Of a stretch of DNA of 64,000 nt, positions 53,400 to 62,257 are shown in pieces; within the stretch, counting starts at the first letter, position 1; each line of letters opens with the position of its first letter. This DNA is from Niabella drilacis (GTDB lineage: Bacteria; Bacteroidota; Bacteroidia; Chitinophagales; Chitinophagaceae), in assembly GCF_900101395.1 (NCBI RefSeq), contig NZ_FMZO01000016.1:1-64000 (forward strand), read 5' to 3'. The translations under genes and the position numbers were made by a program. The notes beneath the pieces are model-generated. The model was given only the letters and a program-made list of their open reading frames with translations, had not been told where the DNA came from and made no database searches.

Positions 53400-53560
53400 G
53401 AGCCTGTTTAAATTTTATTGATGGAATTTATTATGAAGCTATTTTGGAGCGAAACAAGGAAAATTTTGCAGGCATAGTAGGCCACTATGGCGAAAAATTT
53501 AACGTAGTTGCAGCCCAAAACAGCCATAATAAAGCCATTGAATGAATTTTAAACAGGCTC
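53400..53560. mobile_element. 161-bp MITE-like inverted-repeat element
   Basis: The ends are a perfect 13-bp inverted repeat (GAGCCTGTTTAAA at 53400-53412, complement at 53548-53560). The inner halves also pair imperfectly, e.g. GGCATAGTAGGCC and GGCCACTATGGCG near the centre, and TTTATTATGAAGCTATTTTGG versus the complement of CCAAAACAGCCATAATAAA-like bases near 53515-53533. TAA flanks both ends (53397-53399 and 53561-53563), a 3-bp target duplication candidate. There is no coding capacity. The termini and TNA-type duplication resemble IS5-family (IS427/ISL2-like) elements, but that link is inference. Confidence 0.75.
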
Positions 53561-53609
53561 TAAGTGCTCCCGGTGAAAATTAAACCTGATAACGAATACG
53601 ATCATATCC

Positions 53610-54137
53610 ATGCAAACAATAACGATACCGGTAGATAAAAAGAAAACGCGGCGCCAGTTGGCAGGCGCCCTGGTGTTTGTGTTGCTGGGAGCGCTTTTTG
53701 TTATAAAACCCTTCCTGTTTATCCGTAGTGATGACCCATCCATGATCCGCATCATCGGGTACATCTGCACCGGTTTTTTTGGATTGTGTGCCATTGTGCT
53801 GTTTCAGAAACTAAGAAATAGAAAAGAAGTATTGGTCATTGATGCAGAGGGTATCACGGATAGCTCCAGTGGCATTGCTGCGGGGCGGGTATGGTGGCGG
53901 GATGTAAAAAGTATCCGGGTGGAGCAGGCAGCAGGTCAGTCATTTATTATGCTGGAAGTAAGGGATCCGCTGGTATACCTGCAGCAACAGCAAAATCCTG
54001 TTAAAAAACGGGCCATGGAATTAAACTACCAGCTTTACAAAACGCCGGTTGGCATTTCCGCACAGTTTTTAACGATTGGGTTTGAACAACTGCTGCCATT
54101 ACTGGAAAACGCATTTAAAGAAGCCCGGAGCCGTTAA
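53610..54137 (+). CDS. STM3941-like membrane protein of unknown function
   Basis: A 175-residue protein with two membrane helices (about 16-37, LAGALVFVLLGALFVIKPFLF, and 46-65, IIGYICTGFFGLCAIVLF) followed by a cytoplasmic domain (VLVIDAEGITDSSSG, RVWWRDVKSIRV, FIMLEVRDP) like that of STM3941-family proteins, resembling a small PH-like fold. No enzymatic motif is visible. It follows the MITE-like element and may be transcribed alone. Function unknown. Confidence 0.72.
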   Translation: MQTITIPVDKKKTRRQLAGALVFVLLGALFVIKPFLFIRSDDPSMIRIIGYICTGFFGLCAIVLFQKLRNRKEVLVIDAEGITDSSSGIAAGRVWWRDVKSIRVEQAAGQSFIMLEVRDPLVYLQQQQNPVKKRAMELNYQLYKTPVGISAQFLTIGFEQLLPLLENAFKEARSR

Positions 54138-54185
54138 GCAGCCAGCAATCAGACATCAGTTTTCAGCTGTCGGCCATCAGCGTTC
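54138..54185. repeat. Degenerate word repeat, CAGACATCAGTTTTCAGCT family
   Basis: AGCAATCAGACATCAG, TTTTCAGCTGTCGGCCATCAG: variants of a short CATCAG/TTCAG word, immediately after the stop codon. Similar words open the block at 55573. Confidence 0.45.
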
Positions 54186-54277
54186 TTTAGGCCACAATAA
54201 ACGACTTTCAACCACATTCAACCTGGAATGGAAGTCGATCTCGGCAAATCCCTTATTTTTATACAAACAAAAAATCC

Positions 54278-55573
54278 ATGCAAACGGCTTCTAAGAAAGT
54301 GATCAATGGGTGGGCGATGTACGATTGGGCCAACTCGGTGTACAACCTGGTTATTACCACCACTTTTTTCCCGATCTATTTTTTAGCGGTCACCGGGAGC
54401 AGTTCCGGTGATCATAAAGTACATTTTCTGGGAAGGCAGTTTGTAAACTCTTCCCTGTATGATTATGTACTGGCAGTAGCTTATTTGTTTGTAGCAATTC
54501 TTTATCCCATTCTCACCTCTATTGCAGATACCCGGGGAAATAAGAAAAACTTTATGCGTTTTTTCTGTTATATGGGCGCACTGGGGTCGGCTACTTTGTT
54601 TTTTTTCACCAGTGATACACTCGGGTTGGGTGTGGCGGCCTTTATGCTGGCAGCTATGGGGTATGTGGGCAGCCTGGTATTTTATAATGCATATCTGCCG
54701 GAAATCGCAGCGCCGGAAGACCGGGACCGGATCAGCGCACGCGGATTTTCTTATGGTTATGTGGGCAGCGTAATTATGCAGCTGGTAGGTTTTTTGCTGA
54801 TTGTTTTAATGACAGATAAGGGCATGGCTACCCGGATTACCTTTTTACTGGTTGGTATCTGGTGGTTCAGCTTTGCGCAGATCACGTTTTCCAGGCTCCC
54901 TCGATCGGCCAAAACAGGTAAGATCAGGGGCAGGGTTTTGCGGGACGGGTTCAGCGAAATAAAAAAAGTATATCTGCAGGTAAAGCAAATGCCGGTATTG
55001 AAAAGATACCTGCGCGGCTTCTTTTTTTACAGCATGGGTGTGCAAACCGTAATGCTGGCTGCTACCCTGTTTGGCAGCAAGCTACTGGGACTGCCGGACG
55101 ACCGGCTGATTATATCGGTTGTTATGATACAGCTGGTGGCGGTAGCCGGTGCCTGGTATATGTCGCGGCTTTCGGCACGGTATGGAAATATTAAAGTACT
55201 GATGGGAGTGGTTGTTTTCTGGATCCTGATCTGCATTGCTGCCTACCTTACAGCCCTGGTAGCGGAAGAAGGTGGCAATGGGGAATACCTGTTTTATGGA
55301 CTGGCCGTGGCTGTGGGTCTGGTAATGGGAGGGATCCAGTCACTCAGCAGGTCTACCTATGCTAAATTAATGCCCGATACAAAGGATACGGCTTCTTTTT
55401 TCAGTTATTACGATTTTACGGAAAAGCTGGCCATTGTAATCGGTATCTTTGCCTTTGGATTTATTGAAGAGCAAACGGGCAGTATGAAAAACTCAGTATT
55501 GTCACTCATCCTGTTCTTTGCCATTGGCTTCTTCTGGTTGTACTCCGCATTGGTAAAGCAGCGAAAGGCATAG
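54278..55573 (+). CDS. UMF1-family MFS transporter
   Basis: A 431-residue major facilitator with twelve expected helices. The N-terminus KKVINGWAMYDWANSVYNLVITTTFFPIYF is the hallmark of the UMF1 / Atg22-like family, and VGLVMGGIQSLSRSTYAKLMPDTKDTASFFSYYDF is its second conserved block. Atg22 in yeast exports amino acids from the vacuole; the bacterial substrate is not known. The stop codon touches the degenerate repeat at 55573. Confidence 0.9.
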   Translation: MQTASKKVINGWAMYDWANSVYNLVITTTFFPIYFLAVTGSSSGDHKVHFLGRQFVNSSLYDYVLAVAYLFVAILYPILTSIADTRGNKKNFMRFFCYMGALGSATLFFFTSDTLGLGVAAFMLAAMGYVGSLVFYNAYLPEIAAPEDRDRISARGFSYGYVGSVIMQLVGFLLIVLMTDKGMATRITFLLVGIWWFSFAQITFSRLPRSAKTGKIRGRVLRDGFSEIKKVYLQVKQMPVLKRYLRGFFFYSMGVQTVMLAATLFGSKLLGLPDDRLIISVVMIQLVAVAGAWYMSRLSARYGNIKVLMGVVVFWILICIAAYLTALVAEEGGNGEYLFYGLAVAVGLVMGGIQSLSRSTYAKLMPDTKDTASFFSYYDFTEKLAIVIGIFAFGFIEEQTGSMKNSVLSLILFFAIGFFWLYSALVKQRKA

Positions 55574-55670
55574 TGTTCAGTTATCAGCTATCAGTCTTCA
55601 GTTCAGAGACGTTTGCTGAAAACATTTCACTCCCCACATTTCACTCCCCACATTTCACTTCTCACTTAAA
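55573..55670. repeat. Degenerate word repeats before the metallo-hydrolase gene
   Basis: Two vocabularies occur in tandem: GTTCAGTTATCAGCTATCAG with TCTTCAGTTCAG, then CATTTCACTCCC repeated about three times (55624-55662: ATTTCACTCCCCAC twice, then ATTTCACTTCTCAC). Read as protein this gives a nonsense extension before the true start at 55675. Confidence 0.6.
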
Positions 55671-55674
55671 AAAT

Positions 55675-56535
55675 ATGAACCTGTATACAATCAATTGCGG
55701 TCATTTCAAATTAGATGGAGGTGCCATGTTTGGCGTGGTGCCCAAAAGCATCTGGAGCGGACTAAACCCCGCAGATGAAAACAATATGTGCAGCTGGGCT
55801 ACCCGGAGCCTGCTTATTGAAACCGGGGAGCGGCTGATATTGGTGGATTGTGGCATGGGCGATAAGCAAAGCGAAAAATTCTTTGGTTATTATTACCTGC
55901 ACGGGGATGATGATCTTGACAAATCGCTGGCACAATATGGTTTTCATCGTGGGGATATTACGGATGTGTTTTTAACCCACCTGCATTTTGATCATTGCGG
56001 AGGCGCTATAAAAAGGGAAGGAGACAAACTGGTACCGGCCTTTAAGAATGCCGTTTACTGGAGCAATGAGGCGCATTGGGAGTGGGCCATTCATCCCAAC
56101 CCCAGGGAAAAGGCTTCTTTTTTAAAGGAAAATATTCTTCCCATACAGGAAAGCGGACAGCTGCGGTGGATTGCTGCCAGGGAAGAAAAAGCATCAGAGC
56201 TTGCCACGGCACCATTCCTGGATCAGCTGGATATCCGTTTTGCCAATGGTCATACAGAAGCCATGATGCTGCCCCAGGTAAACTACAAAGGAAAGACGAT
56301 TGTATTTATGGCAGACCTGCTGCCTTCCCCGGGTCATATTCCATTGCCCTATGTAATGGCTTATGATACGCGCCCGCTGATGACTATGACAGAAAAAGAA
56401 GCCTTCCTGCAGGAAGCCCTGGAAAAGGAGTATGTCCTGTTTTTTGAGCACGATCCGCAACAGGAGTGTTGTACACTGAAGGAAACAGAGAGAGGTATCC
56501 GCCCGGACCGGTTCTTTAAACTGAGCGAGCTTTAG
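55675..56535 (+). CDS. Metallo-beta-lactamase-fold hydrolase
   Basis: A 286-residue MBL-fold enzyme without a signal peptide, probably cytoplasmic. The metal motif THLHFDHCGG gives His102, His104, Asp106 and His107; a further Asp (VFMADLLPSPGHIPL) and His (FFEHDPQQE) complete a binuclear site. The N-terminus NLYTINCGHFKLDGGAMFGVVPK resembles quorum-quenching-lactonase-like and related MBL proteins, but the substrate cannot be assigned. The start was placed after a degenerate repeat that is open in the same frame from 55573. Confidence 0.85.
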   Translation: MNLYTINCGHFKLDGGAMFGVVPKSIWSGLNPADENNMCSWATRSLLIETGERLILVDCGMGDKQSEKFFGYYYLHGDDDLDKSLAQYGFHRGDITDVFLTHLHFDHCGGAIKREGDKLVPAFKNAVYWSNEAHWEWAIHPNPREKASFLKENILPIQESGQLRWIAAREEKASELATAPFLDQLDIRFANGHTEAMMLPQVNYKGKTIVFMADLLPSPGHIPLPYVMAYDTRPLMTMTEKEAFLQEALEKEYVLFFEHDPQQECCTLKETERGIRPDRFFKLSEL

Positions 56536-56796
56536 CTATGAGCGGCAGCTTTTGGTGAGCTGCTATCAATGCTTTGGGTGTCCTGAGGCACTCCGTTACC
56601 TGAACCTGCCGGCTGGCGCGTCATCGTACACCGGCGCTGCAAAGTGAAGATCAAATCCGGGAATTGGAAAATTTCAGCATGAACGAATCATACCCGGATT
56701 GAGGGTTGATCATCTGGTATCAAAACCGGATCCGACCTGTCTGAAGGCGCTCTTCAACCCTAAAATGCTGATCGCTCAAAGCGAAGCCCTCACAGC

Positions 56797-57624
56797 TTAA
56801 TGCTTTTTAATCAACGCGGTCATCGGGTTCTTCAATCCCTGAAAGCTGGTCATATCAATCCGTACCTTACCTACAATGATCGGACTTTCTACCCGTACCG
56901 GCACCCGGTTGGCATCATCTGTAACCCATACCACCATTTTTTCACCACCTTCAAAGATCGTTCCTTTGATCGTCAGCGGCTGAATACGTATAGTTTTAAA
57001 CTTCCCGTATTTGGTGTTGATGGTTTCCTTGCCCATATAGCGGATGTACATATTGAAGACCTCGTTATCCAGGAAAACGCTAAAAGGTACTTTATCACCG
57101 GGTTTCAGACTGTTGTAATCCACATTGCGGGCGTAAAATACGGAGCTGACCACGTCGTGCACGCAGGGAGGTACTGGAAATACGCCTTCATTGGTGATAG
57201 CGGTATTGGCCGTTTTGTCAAAACTCACTTTCTGGTACTTTTTATAGCCGCCCTCATTGATATTGCGAACGAACTGCAGGGGCTGAAAGGTTTCTACATC
57301 AATGAAGGTTTCATAGGTGTCGTTGGCCTTATAAGCCCATTCGTAGGAAGAAAGGGTACGCCCTGTTCCTGTAATATGGTACACGGAACGACCATTCCAC
57401 TTGATCGAAGTAATTACAAAAGATCCTGAACCCGCAGGTACAAAGGCCCCAGCCACGCTGTACCCAACTGTAAAACCTACCTTTTCACCAGCCTGGAAGG
57501 CCGTATTGGGAATGGCGCATCCGCCCGCAACCACCGTTGCCGGCCGGGAAGCTGCCTCTGTTGCTGGTTTGCTGCCGGTAAACAGCATAAAGAACGGGAC
57601 CAGGAATAAACTAAGCGTTTTCAT
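56797..57624 (-). CDS. DUF3108 periplasmic protein
   Basis: A 275-residue exported protein with a signal peptide (MKTLSLFLVPFFMLFTGS) and a DUF3108 domain over most of its length (FQAGEKVGFTVGYSV, YHITGTGRTLSSYEWAYKANDTYETFID, KMVVWVTDDANRVPVRVESPIIVG). The fold is a beta-barrel-like sheet thought to bind lipids or outer-membrane components; the role is not established. Its start overlaps the end of the preceding flippase-like gene by 14 bases, so the two are co-translated. Confidence 0.85.
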   Translation of the reverse strand: MKTLSLFLVPFFMLFTGSKPATEAASRPATVVAGGCAIPNTAFQAGEKVGFTVGYSVAGAFVPAGSGSFVITSIKWNGRSVYHITGTGRTLSSYEWAYKANDTYETFIDVETFQPLQFVRNINEGGYKKYQKVSFDKTANTAITNEGVFPVPPCVHDVVSSVFYARNVDYNSLKPGDKVPFSVFLDNEVFNMYIRYMGKETINTKYGKFKTIRIQPLTIKGTIFEGGEKMVVWVTDDANRVPVRVESPIIVGKVRIDMTSFQGLKNPMTALIKKH

Positions 57625-58612
57625 TTTTGCTTTTAAATATTCTTTTTATACCTAATACCAAAACACTTCCGATAAGTGCCGGTATGATCAGGTTAATTAA
57701 CCAAATGCTTGCCGAAGTTAAGCTAATACCCAATTGATTAGCATTAAATAATCCTAATATTGTCAGGCTAAGGCTCCCCCGTACGCTCAGATCCGTAAAA
57801 AGCGCAATGGTGGGAATAATGGCCAGGATCAAAAATAATACACTGATCCCCGTCCATACCTGCCAAAAAGAAAGATCCACTTCAAACAACTGAAATAGTA
57901 AAAAATATTGCAATATAAAGATAAAAAACCTTGTTACAGATAAAGACAGCAATCGGAGCAGCAGCGTTGCATTAAACTGCTCCAATGCTTCGATGGACCA
58001 GGAGAACTTTTGACCGGAGGGGAGCCGGTTGATCCATTTGACCATCCACGAAATACGGAAATAAAAGATCAGCAGGACCACAGCGCTCAGCGCTACAATA
58101 TAAAAAAGCGCATCAAACCATAGCAGGGAAATGATCCTGGCGGCAACAAGCGGCTCCTTTAAGAAGTAAAGGGAGCACAATCCCATTAAGATGGTGACCA
58201 GGAGCTGACTGGTATTGCTGACCACGGTGAGCGTAGCCGCTTTAATGCGTTTACCCTCGTTTATGTACAGGACCCGCCCAACATAATCGCCGATACTGTT
58301 AGGAGTGGAAACCGAAAAGGATACGCCGGATAAGACGGCCTTTAAAGCGCGTAAAAAAGACATCTGTTGTACGCTTTTGACCGCCAGCCGCCATTTATAG
58401 GCTTCCGTCATCCAGTTAACGGCCATCAGTATAAGAACCGCCGCCAGGTAAATGATCTTTACGCTGGAGAGGGAATCCTTGATCTGCACCCAGGATTCCG
58501 CCAGCCCTTCCTGGAGGCGCACCTGGTTATAAATAGACCAGCATAACCACGCAAACAGCAGGGGCCCCAGGAAATAATTGAAGAATATTTTGATATTTTT
58601 GTTGATCTTCAT
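57611..58612 (-). CDS. Lysylphosphatidylglycerol synthase-like / UPF0104 flippase-like membrane protein
   Basis: A 333-residue protein with about eight membrane helices, matching the integral-membrane domain of the LPG synthase/flippase family (UPF0104) without an aminoacyltransferase domain. SFSVSTPNSIGDYVGRVLYI, LTVVSNTSQLLVTILMGL and FLILAIIPTIALFTDLSVRGSL are family blocks. The ATG at 58612 gives MKINKNIKIFFNYFLG; a longer frame to 58747 overlaps ruvC and is rejected. A lipid-transport role is inferred. It is coupled to the DUF3108 gene, and its start is six bases from the divergent ruvC start. Confidence 0.85.
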   Translation of the reverse strand: MKINKNIKIFFNYFLGPLLFAWLCWSIYNQVRLQEGLAESWVQIKDSLSSVKIIYLAAVLILMAVNWMTEAYKWRLAVKSVQQMSFLRALKAVLSGVSFSVSTPNSIGDYVGRVLYINEGKRIKAATLTVVSNTSQLLVTILMGLCSLYFLKEPLVAARIISLLWFDALFYIVALSAVVLLIFYFRISWMVKWINRLPSGQKFSWSIEALEQFNATLLLRLLSLSVTRFFIFILQYFLLFQLFEVDLSFWQVWTGISVLFLILAIIPTIALFTDLSVRGSLSLTILGLFNANQLGISLTSASIWLINLIIPALIGSVLVLGIKRIFKSKNENA

Positions 58613-58618
58613 GAATCT

Positions 58619-59200
58619 GTGGTAAAAATAGTATCCCCTTTGCAAACAGCCGCCAAAATAATACTCGGTATTGACCCCGGTACACTCATTATGGGTTATA
58701 GTATTATCGAATGCACCCGCCAGAAAATACAGGTGCGCGAAATGCATGCCATAAAGTTTGCTGCCCGCTTAAACAATTATGAACGGCTCAGCCAGATCCA
58801 TGAAAAGGTAACAGCGCTCATCCATTTATATAAACCGCATGAATTTGCCATTGAAGCCCCGTTTTTTGGAAAGAACGTGCAAAGTATGCTCAAATTGGGT
58901 CGGGCCCAGGGAGTTGCCATTGCCGCCGCCATGCATTTTGGCATTCCCATTACAGAATATTCTCCCCGTAAAATAAAGCAGGCGGTAACCGGAAATGGAA
59001 ATGCCGCCAAAGACCAGGTATGGAAGATGCTGCAGCAGATCCTTTCCTTAAAAGAGGCCCCGGAGTATTTTGATGCCACTGATGCCCTTGCCGTAGCGCT
59101 TTGCCATCATTACCAGATCAGCAGTCCCATAAAAACCGTAGGCGGATTTAAGGGCTGGGAAGATTTTTTGAAGAAGAACCCGGATAAGATAAAGAAATAA
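58619..59200 (+). CDS. ruvC: Holliday junction resolvase RuvC
   Basis: About 193 residues; a metal-dependent endonuclease that resolves four-way junctions with RuvAB. The catalytic residues are Asp19 (LGIDPGT), Glu79 (AIEAPFFG), and Asp152 and Asp155 (FDATDALAVALCHH), with MLKLGRAQGVA between. No ATG is available; GTG at 58619 or TTG at 58640 is the start. The intervening space to the divergent membrane-protein gene is only six bases, so its promoter must lie inside that gene. Confidence 0.94.
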   Translation: MVKIVSPLQTAAKIILGIDPGTLIMGYSIIECTRQKIQVREMHAIKFAARLNNYERLSQIHEKVTALIHLYKPHEFAIEAPFFGKNVQSMLKLGRAQGVAIAAAMHFGIPITEYSPRKIKQAVTGNGNAAKDQVWKMLQQILSLKEAPEYFDATDALAVALCHHYQISSPIKTVGGFKGWEDFLKKNPDKIKK

Positions 59201-59255
59201 TCCTTTGCCGGATTGGGGATTTACGAATTGATTTTGGACGAATACTAACGGATCA

Positions 59256-59287
59256 TTGACTTTGCCCTTTTTGATACGCAATATTTG
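59256..59287 (+). promoter_or_regulatory. Candidate promoter of the LytS/LytTR pair
   Basis: TTG (59256-59258), a 21-base spacer and AATATTTG (59280-59287), one mismatch from TAnnTTTG. It lies 20 bases upstream of the kinase ATG, a reasonable leader length. Confidence 0.45.
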
Positions 59288-59307
59288 TGTAACAAAAATC
59301 AACAGAT

Positions 59308-61053
59308 ATGAAAGCAATCTACACACTACTGCTCCTGCTTTTTGTAACATTCACTTCTTTTGCCCAACAGGGAATTACCGGTAAGGCAAGGCCTGCATAT
59401 AAGTATGAGATCAACTTTGATGTTAGCAGTAAAATCGGTAGTTCGATTATTAGTACCCCTTTTTTAAAGCATGTTATATTTCGAAAAATTTCTGCTACAC
59501 AGAAAGACAGCTTCAGGTATTATGACGGGATTTTGTTAGGGATTGTAAAACCCAGTGACGGAAATGTAACCTTTGGCCCGGGGTATATACAATCGCTGTC
59601 AAAAAAATATAGGGTGGCAACTATTTCCGATAGCTCTGATATACAGGTAATTGCCTATGGCATTACGCCCAACAATAAAAACTTTTTTAAATATCATGTT
59701 ATCCTGGATGATAAAAAAGAGCTAACCCCATGGACAACGCCCCGGGATTTTGAACAGCAGTTTGAGGCCGAACGCCTCTATGCGGTGCTATGGAAAGGGA
59801 AAGCGCTGGCGAAGCAGGTCTATGTTGAGGTTTATGATACCCGGGATTTTGATACCCGGGAAGGGGTACTGCTGAACTGGAACCTAAAAACAAAAGAGCT
59901 TCCTCATGTTGCAGCAATGTGGGCGTCTAAAAAGTATACGAAAAAAGGGGTGCAGATGCAGGTCGATTATAATTTTAGAAAAGACTCACTCAACAGCCCG
60001 TTCTTTTCAAAATTTAATACAGAATACAACTACCCGGAAGAGCTTCATTTCCGGCAAAATGATTTTGGAGAGTTTCGTATTTATCTGGACCTGCTACCCG
60101 GAACATTTTATTCCACCACCATAAAAAAGATCATCAATGACAGCATCAGCGAGTACCGCTATGCCAGCTACAAGAGTGCCAACCCGCTTCTGTCGATCCA
60201 GGAAGATGTGTTTGCTGCACCCGGCAACTATGAAATTGAGATCTATAATGTGCATGGAGAAGAAGATGAAGAGGGAACAAAAAAACAGCGGATCCGGATC
60301 CCGGTGAGAGTATTTCCCCCGCCTCCCAAAGAAACAACGTTTACGCTAAAACAAATGGTCCCTTATGCAGCGGCAGCTACCCTGGTAGCTGCTTTTGTGT
60401 TTTACCTGTATTACCGGAGCAATAAAAGAAAAATTGCTGGTATAGAAATGGAAAAACAGATCAGTAAGCTACGCCTGCAATCGGTCCGGAACCAGCTCAA
60501 TCCCCATTTTGTATACAATGCACTGGCCGGTATTCAGAACCTTCTAAACAAAAATGATAACAGGCGGGCCAATGAGTATCTCACCCGTTTTTCCCGGATA
60601 TCCCGCCGGGTATTGGAGGACGCGGAAAAAGACCTGGTCACTATTGAAGATGAGGTTAAATTGCTGAACGATTATTTACAGATGGAGCAAATGCGGTTTG
60701 GATTTGAATACTCCATCCAGGTAGATGAAGCCATCGATCAGACGAATACCGAGATCCCGGCGATGCTTTTACAGCCTTTTGTTGAAAATGCAGTAAAACA
60801 TGCCATGCCGGCTGTTGCTGATGGATGTATCGGAATAGCGCTGGAAAAAAGGGGTAAAAGCATCCTGGTTAAGATCCGGGACAATGGAAAAGGCTTCAAT
60901 GTACACAGCGCCTCAGGCACAGGTTCTGCGTTATCTAAAAACAGGATATCTTTATTGAACGAAGTGTATAGCAATACACCCATGATCCTGGATGTTCAGT
61001 CCGGGGAAGACGGCACTACTATACTACTGACATTAAACGACTGGCTGGCATGA
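59308..61053 (+). CDS. LytS/YehU-type sensor histidine kinase
   Basis: A 581-residue kinase. A signal peptide (MKAIYTLLLLLFVTFTSFAQ) leads into a periplasmic region of about 320 residues, beta-rich and with no recognised domain. One membrane helix lies at about 350-370 (YAAAATLVAAFVFYLYYRS). The His_kinase domain has RNQLNPHFVYNALAG with the phosphorylated His400, and an HATPase_c domain (LQPFVENAVKHAMP, IRDNGKGF) follows. The stop overlaps the response regulator by four bases (ATGA), so they form a coupled two-component pair. The stimulus is unknown. Confidence 0.9.
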   Translation: MKAIYTLLLLLFVTFTSFAQQGITGKARPAYKYEINFDVSSKIGSSIISTPFLKHVIFRKISATQKDSFRYYDGILLGIVKPSDGNVTFGPGYIQSLSKKYRVATISDSSDIQVIAYGITPNNKNFFKYHVILDDKKELTPWTTPRDFEQQFEAERLYAVLWKGKALAKQVYVEVYDTRDFDTREGVLLNWNLKTKELPHVAAMWASKKYTKKGVQMQVDYNFRKDSLNSPFFSKFNTEYNYPEELHFRQNDFGEFRIYLDLLPGTFYSTTIKKIINDSISEYRYASYKSANPLLSIQEDVFAAPGNYEIEIYNVHGEEDEEGTKKQRIRIPVRVFPPPPKETTFTLKQMVPYAAAATLVAAFVFYLYYRSNKRKIAGIEMEKQISKLRLQSVRNQLNPHFVYNALAGIQNLLNKNDNRRANEYLTRFSRISRRVLEDAEKDLVTIEDEVKLLNDYLQMEQMRFGFEYSIQVDEAIDQTNTEIPAMLLQPFVENAVKHAMPAVADGCIGIALEKRGKSILVKIRDNGKGFNVHSASGTGSALSKNRISLLNEVYSNTPMILDVQSGEDGTTILLTLNDWLA

Positions 61054-61793
61054 ACGCGATCATTGTTGACGACGAAGCGCATAATATAGAGAACCTGCAG
61101 GGAATACTGAGCAGGGGCTTCCCGGCAATAACGGTGCTGGGTACGGCGGCGACCATAAACGCCGCCGCCGCACTGATTACGGCTCAAACCCCGGACCTGG
61201 TATTCCTGGATATTCAAATGGGAAAGGAAACGGGGTTTGACCTGTTAAAGCGGCTTCCCGAAAGAGGGTTTGAAGTGATCTTTGTAACGGCGTATGATCA
61301 ATATGGCATACAGGCTATAAAGTTTGCCGCATTGGATTATATTCTGAAGCCCATCGACGAAAACGAACTAAAAGCAGCTATTGAAGGAGCCGTTGAAAAA
61401 TGGAGCAGGAAGCAAAGCTATCAGCAGCTCAATTTTTTAATCAATCATCTTAAAGGAACAGGCAAGGCTCCGGCAAAGATCGCCCTTCCTTTATTCCAGG
61501 AAACGCGCTATGTGGCGGTCGACAGTATTGTCCGTTGCGAAGCACAGAATACCTATGTTTATTTTTACTTAAACAACGGGGAAAAGATACTGGTTTCCCG
61601 CCCGCTTAAAGAGTATGATGAACTACTGGCCCCGGGAGGTTTCATCCGTTGTCATCAAACGCACCTGGTAAACCCGGTATTTATAAAAAGCCTGCTGAAA
61701 GAGGACGGAGGCTGTTTGCTGTTAACCAATGAAGAGAAAATACCGGTATCCAAGGCCAAAAGAGATGCAGTAAAGCGGGCGCTGGCGGGATAA
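61050..61793 (+). CDS. LytTR-family response regulator
   Basis: A 247-residue DNA-binding regulator. The receiver domain has Asp7-Asp8 (IIVDDEA), the phosphoacceptor Asp54 (FLDIQMG) and Lys near DYILKPID. The LytTR DNA-binding domain covers about 145-245 (FQETRYVAVDSIVRCEAQNTYVYF, GGFIRCHQTHLVNPVFI, IPVSKAKR). It is translationally coupled to the kinase and followed by a small hairpin. Target genes are not evident. Confidence 0.93.
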   Translation: MNAIIVDDEAHNIENLQGILSRGFPAITVLGTAATINAAAALITAQTPDLVFLDIQMGKETGFDLLKRLPERGFEVIFVTAYDQYGIQAIKFAALDYILKPIDENELKAAIEGAVEKWSRKQSYQQLNFLINHLKGTGKAPAKIALPLFQETRYVAVDSIVRCEAQNTYVYFYLNNGEKILVSRPLKEYDELLAPGGFIRCHQTHLVNPVFIKSLLKEDGGCLLLTNEEKIPVSKAKRDAVKRALAG

Positions 61794-61812
61794 AAGAAAA
61801 CCTGGTTTTCTT
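61794..61812 (+). terminator. Short hairpin after the response regulator
   Basis: AAGAAAACC and GGTTTTCTT are exact complements around a single T (effective stem about seven bp with a five-base loop), beginning at the stop codon. The right arm supplies a T-rich end. A weak terminator is likely. Confidence 0.45.
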
Positions 61813-61981
61813 GCTGCATCGCTATGGTTACTTCCTGTTCAGCAATAGATCTGAGATGATCAGTGTAAGCCGTGAGCCATATTTTCTGACAGATTCGGCA
61901 GATTGAAAAATAGTATGTACCCCCTGACATACAGTTGTCACCGGCCGGTTTTTACTTTGTATAAAAGAGAAAAGCCTTTGT

Positions 61982-62206
61982 ATGATGATAAGAACCGCCG
62001 TTGAAGTTTTTAAAACAAATGTGCCGGGACCGCCGGTGGCAAAAGTGCTGACAATAAAACTAAAGGCATTGTTGCCATCTGCAAAAATAAATTTTGACCT
62101 GGACGATTGTGATCATATACTGCGTGTAGAAGCCCGTCGGACAATTGATGTAGCATTGATCAGAAATTGTATATTGTACCATGGTTATGAAGCGGAACTG
62201 CTGTAA
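61982..62206 (+). CDS. Small HMA-like (ferredoxin-fold) protein
   Basis: A 74-residue protein with the pattern VEVFKTNVPGPPVAKVLTIKLKALLPSAKINFDLDDCDHILRVEA, like small heavy-metal-associated-type ferredoxin folds common in Bacteroidota, but without a CxxC metal motif. Two adjacent ATGs (61982, 61985) could serve as start. It has its own short upstream region and no coupled neighbour. Function unknown. Confidence 0.65.
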   Translation: MMIRTAVEVFKTNVPGPPVAKVLTIKLKALLPSAKINFDLDDCDHILRVEARRTIDVALIRNCILYHGYEAELL

Positions 62207-62257
62207 TAACCTGTGAACCCCCACCTTAAATATTTATGTACTTTATAAACAAAAATC

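Noticed and set aside
55573-55674. N-terminal extension of the metallo-hydrolase
   Set aside because: The extension is encoded by tandem intergenic words; ATG 55675 gives the normal family N-terminus.
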